DNA of 14,069 nucleotides, taken from NCBI GenBank assembly GCA_910583985.1, contig CAJTYA010000021.1, forward strand, positions 30,896-44,964. The letters run 5' to 3'. The position numbers and the translations under genes are program-made. The DNA comes from an uncultured Alistipes sp. (lineage in GTDB: Bacteria > Bacteroidota > Bacteroidia > Bacteroidales > Rikenellaceae). The notes under the pieces are model-generated. The model saw nothing but the letters and a program-made list of their open reading frames with translations. It did no database searches and was not told the origin of the DNA. This document shows positions 7,378 to 13,577 of the stretch, piece by piece (the first letter of the stretch is position 1; every line of letters begins with the position of its first letter).

Positions 7378-8586
7378 CTATTCGTAGATTTCGGGTATGT
7401 CGATCAGCGTGCGGGCGTACATGCGAGCCGAACCTTCGACGTTCGGGTGATGGTAGACCGCTCTTTCGCCGAGGTCCTCGTACCACATCGTGTTCTTGTC
7501 CACCTTCCCGCCGCCGTAATCGACCGACGTGGGCAGGTCGAATCGGCATCCTTTGATGCCGTATTTGGCGCGTATTTTTTCGATCATCGCGTTCACGGGA
7601 ATGTGCGTGTCGCTTTCGTTGGCGGGGATGTTGTTCAGAATGGGGATGGACCCTTGGGCGAGGATGTATTCGACTAACTCGCTCAGGTTGGCCTCGGTGT
7701 TGCCGCCGTTGGTCCCGATGGTGACCATGACGTACTTGGCCTTGAGGTAGGGAAGCTCGTTCTTGATGCGTTCGAGCAGGTGGTCGATCGTCGTGCCTCC
7801 CCGGCCGCTGGACATGGCTTTCCCCTTCACGTTGCGCATGATGAGCTGCACCCACGATTGCGGGTAGTCTTTCGTCGGGAAATATCCGTCGGGCTCGGTG
7901 ATCGAGTCGCCGTAGAGTAGCAGCGTCAGATCGCACGTGGGCGAGAGCACGACGATCTGACGGACCGTCATTTCCGACCCTTTCGCCAGTCCGAAGCAGT
8001 AATAGTCGTACTGACGGCCCACGACCGTTTCGCTGCATACGGCTCCGGCTCCGCAGCCGCCCTGTCCGCAGATCGTGGCTTCGATTTCGTCCGTCTGTCC
8101 GGTGTACAGGTCGATGAGGCGGAATATGGCCCGCTGGTAGTCGCGGCTGATGTCGACGATGTATTCGTGTGCGGGGTCGATGAAGTCGATTTTCTTGTAC
8201 ACGGCCGGACTGCCTTCCATCGAGATCGTCCGGGCGGGCATGTCGAGGTAGGCTTTGAATTCGCCCTTGTCGCCTTGGAACAGGGCTACGGCGTCTTCGG
8301 CGAGCCGGACGTGGTAGCGCACCGTCCGTTGCCCCAACGCATAGTATTTGTGCAGCCGCACGACGTTTTCGTGGCCCGTGATGCGGAGTCCTTCGGGCGT
8401 GTACTGCGCGGCGACGTCGCCGAGCACGATTTCCGGATAGGTTTCCCGGTCGCCGAGCACCCGGTCGTAGAGTACGGTCGTCGGTTTCGAGGGGGTGTCG
8501 CCGGTCTGTCCGAACGCCCGGCCCGTCACAGCGAGCAGGTTCGTCGCACACCCCAGCAAAAAAAACAGGAAAGGTTTGATCTTCAT
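7378..8586 (-). CDS. SGNH/GDSL hydrolase with N-terminal beta-sandwich, exported esterase-like
   Basis: The 402-residue protein starts at ATG 8586, chosen because it begins a good signal peptide (MKIKPFLFFLLGC, cut near AFG before Q27). The open frame extends upstream to 8967 but that extension is Arg-rich and unlike protein. Residues about 35-220 look like a beta-sandwich accessory domain containing C173, C178 and C184. The SGNH domain follows: block I LLYGDSIT with S228 as nucleophile, block II SGRGG (260-264), block III IGTNGG with N293, and a block V-like YHHPNVEG with H380. The usual Asp three residues before that His is V377, so the dyad is atypical. The predicted role is removal of acyl groups from a glycan, helping the rhamnosidase encoded 81 bp downstream. 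The chemistry is inferred from family and context only. Confidence 0.88.
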   Translation of the reverse strand: MKIKPFLFFLLGCATNLLAVTGRAFGQTGDTPSKPTTVLYDRVLGDRETYPEIVLGDVAAQYTPEGLRITGHENVVRLHKYYALGQRTVRYHVRLAEDAVALFQGDKGEFKAYLDMPARTISMEGSPAVYKKIDFIDPAHEYIVDISRDYQRAIFRLIDLYTGQTDEIEATICGQGGCGAGAVCSETVVGRQYDYYCFGLAKGSEMTVRQIVVLSPTCDLTLLLYGDSITEPDGYFPTKDYPQSWVQLIMRNVKGKAMSSGRGGTTIDHLLERIKNELPYLKAKYVMVTIGTNGGNTEANLSELVEYILAQGSIPILNNIPANESDTHIPVNAMIEKIRAKYGIKGCRFDLPTSVDYGGGKVDKNTMWYEDLGERAVYHHPNVEGSARMYARTLIDIPEIYE

Positions 8587-8667
8587 GGTTATGTTCGGGT
8601 TGGTATCATCGATCGTTCGACGCCTCGTCTCGCGGAGCGGGTCCGGAAAACGTTCGGACGTCGGAAG

Positions 8668-8699
8668 TAAAATTAAATATTTTACGAAAAAAATCCAAG
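8668..8699 (-). promoter_or_regulatory. Possible promoter of SGNH-rhamnosidase unit
   Basis: On the minus strand TTGG (8699-8696) is followed after 20 bases by TAATTTTA (8675-8668), one base off the -7 consensus TAnnTTTG. It sits in an AT-rich island about 80 bp upstream of the SGNH start at 8586. The same island carries a small perfect inverted repeat, GTAAAAT (8667-8673) and ATTTTAC (8679-8685), that overlaps the -7 box and could be a regulator site. Both boxes are imperfect. Confidence 0.35.
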
Positions 8700-8974
8700 C
8701 GTCTGTGCCCCGTTTCTCCGATTTCCGTCCTTCTTCGCGACGGAGTTCCCGCCTTGGCATGCGGGCCGCCGGGCGTGCTGGGGGGGCGCCGGCATTCGTT
8801 CCCTTTCCGAAGGAGCGTTCCACCGGTCCGCCCGTCCTTCGACGAACCCTTCGCTCCGGAAGGGCGCGGAGGCGGGAAAGAGTCGGTTCGGTGCGCATCG
8901 AATTGATAGGTAGTGCTTTAAATATTGGAATCGGTTCCGGATGAAAAAATATCGGCAGAAAAAGCATCGAATTG

Positions 8975-9005
8975 TTTGCAGAATAAATTATTTGCCATAT
9001 ATTTG
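8975..9005 (+). promoter_or_regulatory. Consensus Bacteroidetes promoter of tRNA-Asn
   Basis: TTTG (8975-8978), 19 bases, then TATATTTG (8998-9005) matches the TTTG-N19-TAnnTTTG consensus of the Bacteroidetes primary sigma factor exactly. It lies in an AT-rich island, about 57 bp upstream of the first base of the mature tRNA. Confidence 0.85.
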
Positions 9006-9061
9006 CACTCGCAAAACGACGGAAGACCGGCGCTCGGTCGGCAAGTTGCGAAGCATACCAT

Positions 9062-9135
9062 TCCTCAATAGCTCAGTTGGTTAGAGCACCTGACTGTTAA
9101 TCAGGGGGTCCTAGGTTCAAGTCCTAGTTGAGGAG
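9062..9135 (+). tRNA. tRNA-Asn (anticodon GUU)
   Basis: This is a complete 74-nt cloverleaf. The acceptor stem TCCTCAA (9062-9068) pairs with TTGAGGA (9128-9134). The D stem is GCTC/GAGC, the anticodon stem CCTGA/TCAGG with loop CTGTTAA, and anticodon GTT is at 9096-9098. A 5-nt variable loop follows, then T stem CTAGG/CCTAG with loop TTCAAGT. The discriminator is G9135 and the following CCC shows the CCA tail is not encoded. GUU decodes Asn. It has its own promoter at 8975 and a hairpin terminator at 9147. The DNA beyond it is visibly lower in GC, so it is a likely integration site for the adjoining island. Confidence 0.97.
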
Positions 9136-9146
9136 CCCGGAAATCA

Positions 9147-9184
9147 AGAGGTTACGATGAAGATCGTGACCTCTCTTCTTTTGT
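9147..9184 (+). terminator. tRNA-Asn transcription terminator
   Basis: AGAGGTTACGAT (9147-9158) and ATCGTGACCTCT (9163-9174) pair over 12 bp with one G-U, closing a GAAG loop, followed by the T-rich CTTCTTTTGT. It lies 11 bp after the tRNA. On the opposite strand the U-run is weak, so it may end the incoming hsdR-peptidase transcript only partly. Confidence 0.8.
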
Positions 9185-9185
9185 G

Positions 9186-9333
9186 TGCATACAATTTGCA
9201 TACGACTTGCCATGTCCCGGCCTTGAGCGAAAGAGTAAAATCGTATAAAAATCTACCGTCCGTTTCGGACTTCACGCGACATGCGTTCGCATTGCAGATC
9301 GATGCAATGCCTGTTTATGTTTATTTTGCATAC
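9186..9333. repeat. Three TGCATAC repeats beside tRNA-Asn
   Basis: TGCATAC occurs at 9186-9192, 9197-9203 and 9327-9333. The first two are exactly 11 bp apart, about one helical turn, and a further TTGC follows at 9208-9211. The words lie between the tRNA terminator and the peptidase gene, where an island end would fall, so they may be recombinase binding sites. ATTTGCATA here resembles ATTTGCGTA at about 13505-13513, upstream of the recombinase gene. The function is speculative. Confidence 0.3.
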
Positions 9334-9345
9334 CCACGCATTCGA

Positions 9346-10041
9346 TTACACGACAAATTCATTCAACTCTTCTTTCAATTGTTTCCAATTAGGGAAATAG
9401 CGATTCAGCAAAGCCGTATACTCTTCGTTGTGCAATCGCACTTTGATATGCAGCAATTCATGGACGACGATATATTCAATACAATGCAAGGGCTTCTTGA
9501 TAAGTTCCAGATTGAAAATGATGTTTCGTGTTCGGTGGTTGCAACTTCCCCACAAGGTCTTCATTTGTTTGACCTCCCACTTATTTACCTTAACTCCCAA
9601 TACGCTTTCCCATTTGGCGATTAAGGCCGGTAACAGGGTTTTCAACTCCATGCGATACCACTCTCTAAGTATCTCGACCCTGCGCTCCAACGAGCTGTTT
9701 TCGCGAACATGCAAAACAAGATATTCATTCCCTTGCACTTCGACTTTTGCAGGGATATGGTCATAAATGACCTTCAACCGATAACGCTGCCCCCTGTAGT
9801 AGTGATTTTCTCCCGAAACATATTCACGAGGCGTCTGGCGATTCTGTTCTAAAATTTGTAACACGCGTTGCCGGATCCAAGGCAGTTTGGTTATGAGGAA
9901 TAATCTGACTGCATCTTCGGTCATTGCGAGCGGTGCGGATACATGTATCCGTGCATCGGGCGGATATATTGTCAGGTGCACGTTCTTGATCGCTTTCCAT
10001 TCGACCTCGGCGGATATGTCGGGTAGGGTGATAATAGTCAT
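9346..10041 (-). CDS. YgjP/DUF45 (M48-like) zinc metallopeptidase
   Basis: The 231-residue cytoplasmic protein has no signal peptide. The start ATG at 10041 overlaps the hsdR stop by one base (TGATG), so translation is probably coupled; a TTG one codon earlier is possible but less likely. The family signature is clear: WGSC (164-167), a strand with FNLELIKKP, then the zinc motif HELLH (194-198) with H204 as third ligand in VRLHNEEY. The N-terminal half (about 1-110) is the beta-rich part usual for DUF45, and the length of about 230 is normal. Proteins of this family are often found beside type I restriction genes. Its substrate is not known; a role in processing or turnover of the restriction complex, or an accessory defence role, is a guess. 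It is the last gene of the operon. Confidence 0.93.
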   Translation of the reverse strand: MTIITLPDISAEVEWKAIKNVHLTIYPPDARIHVSAPLAMTEDAVRLFLITKLPWIRQRVLQILEQNRQTPREYVSGENHYYRGQRYRLKVIYDHIPAKVEVQGNEYLVLHVRENSSLERRVEILREWYRMELKTLLPALIAKWESVLGVKVNKWEVKQMKTLWGSCNHRTRNIIFNLELIKKPLHCIEYIVVHELLHIKVRLHNEEYTALLNRYFPNWKQLKEELNEFVV

Positions 10042-13000
10042 CAATACTCTTTTTGCGCGATGATGATCTGCATGATATCGTCGATCTTATCTTCCGTAGC
10101 ATAGGACAGGACATCGCGGACCGCTTTCCGCAATGCCTTCATTTTCAGTCCGCCGCCGCTTACATCCCTGAAGCCGTAGCGAGCGTTCGCTTTGACTGCT
10201 TCATGTACGAGAATGGCGAGTTCTTCGTCTTGATCCAGATTATCGTACAACGCCTGTTTCCCTTTCGTGTTGAGCGATGCCGGATACTTCGTCCGAGTCT
10301 CGGAACGAACTTCCTTGAGCTTTTCGATAAGTCGTTCGATCAACTCTTTATACTGCAATTTCCCGTCATGCTGTTCCTGCAACAACTGATGCAGCAAATC
10401 GGACATTCTGTCGAAATAGGCAGGATTGTTCGGACGTTCGCTGATTATCATTTTACGCATGTTGGCCGCCAATACTTCGGCAACGGAACGTTCGTTCTGT
10501 CGGATCTTCTTAGGAAGAGCGTCGATGGCCTCGTTCCCGTCGAGATCGAGCAGATCGAGAAAAGACGTATCCGCCAAGTCCACCAGTTTTTCACAATCTT
10601 CCGCCCGTACATAATTGTCGATCAGTTGACGCATGGACGGGTCGTAGAGTTTCAAATCGAGCGCATCGCCGCTTTTGAGCTTTATTTCATCTTTCAGGTC
10701 ATTGAAATAATCCACTTGTCGTTTGATATGCTCCGCCTCCTCTTTCGTGTATCCCGCCGCCGTCATTTCGTTGGCGATATCGATATATCGACGAACGAGA
10801 ACGGACACCAGCTTATAGAATGTTTCACGCTTAGCGGCATTCGCTTCGCATTCGGCCTGCTGCGCTTCGATCGGTGTCGTTTCCGAATAGACGAAATAAG
10901 CGAAATATCCGGGCTGTGTTTGCGGGTTCACGGCTTCGCACATGGTATATACCGCTTGCAATGCCTCTTCCAGACTCTTACGACCTGCGGTCAGACGGTT
11001 GGTCAACAAGCCTTGAATGTCCGAGGCATCGTATCGGTCGAATGCTCCGCTCGTATAATCCTCGATTGCGTTTTTGATCGCACCGAACAGATCCTGATAA
11101 TCGATGATATATCCGAAATCCTTCTCGTCGTCGTCGACTCGATTCACGCGACAAATCGCCTGAAACAGATTATGGTCGCGCATTTTTTTGTCGATGTACA
11201 GGTAAGTTGCCGACGGAGCGTCGAATCCGGTCAGCAATTTATCCACGACGATGAGCAGTTTCATATCGGCCGGATGTTCCACGAACTCCTTTTTTGCCCA
11301 TGCCTCGAACTGTTCCGGAGTGCGGTTGCCGATCATTCTTTTGTAGATCTCGTATTTGGTAAAATCCTCCGTTTCCCCTTCGCCGACATATTCATCCTTG
11401 ACCGATGAACTGTTTGCGTCGTAGCTCGTCACGACAGCACAATGCCTTTTCAATTCCGTAGATTGGAACACCTCCCAATAACGGCAGGCCTGATAAATAC
11501 TGTCGGCTATGAGCATCGCATTGCCGTATCCTCCGGATAAAGCACGTTTAGTGTCCATATCCTGACAAATATCCGCTACGATGCGGTGGATACGATCTTT
11601 GCTGCTAAACAGTTTCTCCATTTTCGCCCAACGCTTTTTCAGTATCGAACGAGCGGTTTTGCTCAAACCGGCCGTTTTGGAATCGAACCACTCGTCGATC
11701 TTTTCGCGTTTGCCGAGAAACTGTTCCACGTGGCGGGCTTCGTAACGCAAGTCGAGAATGACTTTATCTCGAACGGCTTCGTGGAACTTATAGCTGTGAA
11801 TGTATGAGCCGAATGTCTCGATGGATTTCTTCTTGTCCGTATGCAATAGCGGCGTTCCTGTAAAACCGATCAGCATGACATGCTCGCCCATAATACGCTT
11901 CATCGCTTCGTGCAACATACCGCTTTGCGTGCGGTGGCATTCGTCGATAAAGACGTAGATATTGCCTTTTGCTCGGAACCCTTGCGGAAGATTTTTCGCA
12001 ACTTCTTCCAGATAAAGATCGAGCGATTTTACCGCTTTCTTTCCGCCGACCGATATGCCCTTATGATCGTTTTTGTTGCCGAATTTATGAATGAGCGTGC
12101 AGATAAGCCAAGGTTCGGCCTCGTTGAGCATCGAAACCAATTGCCCGCCGGTTCGGGCGCGTCGGATTTTCTCGCCCGCATCTTTGAATCCGCTTTCGAT
12201 CTGTTTGTCCAACTCGTCGCGGTCGGTGATAACGACTACACGGGCATCGGTCGCGTTTTCGCGAATCCATTGTGCTAACCACACCATCGTGAGGCTTTTG
12301 CCTGCTCCCTGCGAATGCCAGATGATGCCGCTCTCTTTGTTCTGCACGCGCGGTTGCGCCGCTTTGATGGCAAAATACTGATTCGGGCGCGCGGTCTTTT
12401 TGCGACCGCCGTCGAAGATGATGAAGTCATGAATGAATTCCAACAACCGATGCGGCTCGAAGAATTGCAGGACACTGCGATCCAATTCATTCGAATAACG
12501 TTCCGGCGTAAACTTCGAGGGTTCGCACGGTTCGCCGCAAGGCTCTTTCCAGCGAAGCCAGAACTTTTCGGACGTTTGGATTACTCCGTAATGCAATCCT
12601 TCGGTGTCGTTGCCCGCAAACAACAATTGCACTGTCGTGAAAAATCGGGGAATATATTCCTCATCCTGATTGCGGATATTCTGGCGAATGCCTTCGTGAA
12701 CGGATACCTTGCTGCGTTTGAGCTCGATGACAGCCATGGCGATGCCGTTGACATAAACGACCAGATCGGGGCGGCGGTCGCTTTTACCCTGTACGGTTAC
12801 CTCCTCGGCGATTTGAAAATCGTTCTCCATCGGGTATTTCCAGTCGATGAGGTGTACCATTTTTTTGTGTTCTGACACCTCCGTTTGGACATTTATGCCG
12901 TAACGCAGCAGCGTATAAACCTCCCGGTTGGCATTGTATAGGCCTATGCCGATATTCGTTGCTGTCTGTTTGAGTTTCGTTATGGCCTTGTCGATCTCCT

Positions 13001-13172
13001 TATCGGCATATCCCCGCTTAGTCAAATAGCGACGCAGCAATGCCTCCTCGACATTGCCGTTGCCCTCGCGATATGCCCAATTACCGAGATAGTCGTACTC
13101 CAACACGTTTCGAAACAGCCCGATGAGCCGTTTCTGCGTTACCCGTTCTTTTGCCCCGATGTTCGCGTCCAT
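10041..13172 (-). CDS. hsdR: Type I restriction enzyme R subunit (HsdR)
   Basis: This 1043-residue motor-nuclease subunit of a type I restriction system translocates and cuts unmethylated foreign DNA when bound to the HsdM/HsdS methylase. The N-terminal nuclease domain shows the PD-(D/E)xK residues: D136 in RRPDLVVY, then E150 and K152 in VIELKRS. The SF2 helicase motor follows: Walker A HSQGAGKS (K292), DECH (410-413), FTGTP (437-441), motif V DKLLTGFDAP (644-653) and motif VI QAICRVNR (671-678). The C-terminal helical part (about 780-1043) would contact the methylase. Length and motifs are complete, so the gene looks intact. It starts 3 bp after a small ORF and ends in a one-base overlap with the metallopeptidase. 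No hsdM or hsdS lies in the window; they should exist elsewhere, since an R subunit alone is inactive. Its GC content is visibly below that of the left half, consistent with transfer. Confidence 0.97.
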   Translation of the reverse strand: MDANIGAKERVTQKRLIGLFRNVLEYDYLGNWAYREGNGNVEEALLRRYLTKRGYADKEIDKAITKLKQTATNIGIGLYNANREVYTLLRYGINVQTEVSEHKKMVHLIDWKYPMENDFQIAEEVTVQGKSDRRPDLVVYVNGIAMAVIELKRSKVSVHEGIRQNIRNQDEEYIPRFFTTVQLLFAGNDTEGLHYGVIQTSEKFWLRWKEPCGEPCEPSKFTPERYSNELDRSVLQFFEPHRLLEFIHDFIIFDGGRKKTARPNQYFAIKAAQPRVQNKESGIIWHSQGAGKSLTMVWLAQWIRENATDARVVVITDRDELDKQIESGFKDAGEKIRRARTGGQLVSMLNEAEPWLICTLIHKFGNKNDHKGISVGGKKAVKSLDLYLEEVAKNLPQGFRAKGNIYVFIDECHRTQSGMLHEAMKRIMGEHVMLIGFTGTPLLHTDKKKSIETFGSYIHSYKFHEAVRDKVILDLRYEARHVEQFLGKREKIDEWFDSKTAGLSKTARSILKKRWAKMEKLFSSKDRIHRIVADICQDMDTKRALSGGYGNAMLIADSIYQACRYWEVFQSTELKRHCAVVTSYDANSSSVKDEYVGEGETEDFTKYEIYKRMIGNRTPEQFEAWAKKEFVEHPADMKLLIVVDKLLTGFDAPSATYLYIDKKMRDHNLFQAICRVNRVDDDEKDFGYIIDYQDLFGAIKNAIEDYTSGAFDRYDASDIQGLLTNRLTAGRKSLEEALQAVYTMCEAVNPQTQPGYFAYFVYSETTPIEAQQAECEANAAKRETFYKLVSVLVRRYIDIANEMTAAGYTKEEAEHIKRQVDYFNDLKDEIKLKSGDALDLKLYDPSMRQLIDNYVRAEDCEKLVDLADTSFLDLLDLDGNEAIDALPKKIRQNERSVAEVLAANMRKMIISERPNNPAYFDRMSDLLHQLLQEQHDGKLQYKELIERLIEKLKEVRSETRTKYPASLNTKGKQALYDNLDQDEELAILVHEAVKANARYGFRDVSGGGLKMKALRKAVRDVLSYATEDKIDDIMQIIIAQKEY

Positions 13173-13175
13173 AAT

Positions 13176-13415
13176 CTATATGTTCATTTTTTGAGTTAGG
13201 TGAGTAACTATTTGATTAATTTGTTCTTCCATATTATCTTTAGTTACATCAATAGTTTCATACCCTTTGTTGTAAAGTGTATCCATAGGGGACGGTGTAA
13301 AATCATTAAATAAACACATAGCGGAATTGCAAATTTGAGCAAAGCGTAGCGAATTAGCTGAAAGAGCGTTCGTTACGCTTTGTTTTTCTATTGGGCAGAG
13401 CCAACGGAATGCCAC
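13176..13415 (-). CDS. Small ORF or gene remnant upstream of hsdR, unknown function
   Basis: I do not recognise this 79-codon frame. It ends 3 bp before hsdR, as a real upstream operon member would. Its second half reads like protein: PMDTLYNKGYETIDVTKD then an acidic amphipathic helix ending HLTQKMNI, similar in feel to the C-terminus of a nucleotide-kinase-like or P-loop protein. The first half, from a GTG at 13415, overlaps the hairpin at 13340-13382 and is less protein-like. An internal ATG at 13319 would give 47 residues and one at 13283 would give 36. In-frame reading stops at a TGA at 13440. This fits the 3' remnant of a larger gene cut off by a rearrangement, with the new DNA reaching to about 13320, or a genuine small protein. 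The first explanation seems a little likelier. Confidence 0.4.
   Translation of the reverse strand: MAFRWLCPIEKQSVTNALSANSLRFAQICNSAMCLFNDFTPSPMDTLYNKGYETIDVTKDNMEEQINQIVTHLTQKMNI
13340..13387 (+). terminator. Hairpin with T-run between hsdR operon and recombinase
   Basis: CAAAGCGTAGCGAA (13340-13353) and TTCGTTACGCTTTG (13369-13382) pair along 14 bp with one G-U, with a 15-nt loop, followed by five Ts. Reading plus-strand, this looks like an intrinsic terminator, yet no plus-strand gene lies to its left in this window. It may be left over from a lost gene, may insulate the hsdR operon, or may be a recombination site rather than a terminator. Confidence 0.5.
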
Positions 13416-13531
13416 CTCGAAGCCAAATGGTGCAGAAGTTCAGTTACCACCTCATTACCCCCGTAACGGGTGAAGATTTCTTGCTAAATGGTTCTTTTTC
13501 TGCGATTTGCGTAATTCTACATAGCTGTCGG

Positions 13532-13577
13532 TAACTCACTATAAACTAATTTTGTAACCAAAAAAAGGAGTGAGTTA
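13532..13577. promoter_or_regulatory. 9-bp inverted repeat framing recombinase promoter and start
   Basis: TAACTCACT (13532-13540) and its exact reverse complement AGTGAGTTA (13569-13577) are 28 bp apart. Between them lie the -7 box and most of the GGAG ribosome site, and the right arm reaches the first base of the ATG. Because transcription should begin inside the interval, the repeat most likely acts as DNA, for example as a site bound by the recombinase or a repressor to control its own expression. Confidence 0.45.
13547..13554 (+). promoter_or_regulatory. -7 box of recombinase gene
   Basis: TAATTTTG matches TAnnTTTG and lies 22 bp before the ATG at 13577, giving a very short leader. No TTTG sits at the expected 19-21 bp upstream spacing. 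Unusually for this window, a GGAG (13567-13570) lies 6 bases before the start codon; such Shine-Dalgarno-like sites are common on mobile elements. Confidence 0.5.

Larger units (their letters stand above)
8587..9061. other. Divergent spacer between SGNH gene and tRNA-Asn
   Basis: This 475-bp spacer has no supported gene. The GC-rich first part (to about 8900) contains a G7 run at 8780-8786. Two AT-rich islands stand out: 8664-8693, the likely promoter region of the SGNH/rhamnosidase unit, and 8935-9005, the tRNA promoter. The open frames seen here are low-complexity Arg/Pro-rich translations. Confidence 0.6.

Noticed and set aside
5228..8551. Very long minus-strand open frame (about 1107 codons)
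   Set aside because: It overlaps the rhamnosidase and SGNH genes in another frame of the same strand. Its translation is Arg/Pro/His-rich with no motif, a typical by-product of high GC at third codon positions.
8587..8967. N-terminal extension of the SGNH hydrolase
   Set aside because: The added 127 residues are Arg/Pro-rich and precede a normal signal peptide at 8586; AT-rich promoter-like DNA lies inside it.
9157..9624. 155-codon plus-strand frame after the tRNA
   Set aside because: It begins inside the tRNA terminator hairpin and runs antisense into the metallopeptidase; no motif.
10053..11408. 451-codon plus-strand frame opposite hsdR
   Set aside because: Antisense to the motif-bearing hsdR frame; no start context, promoter or recognisable domain.
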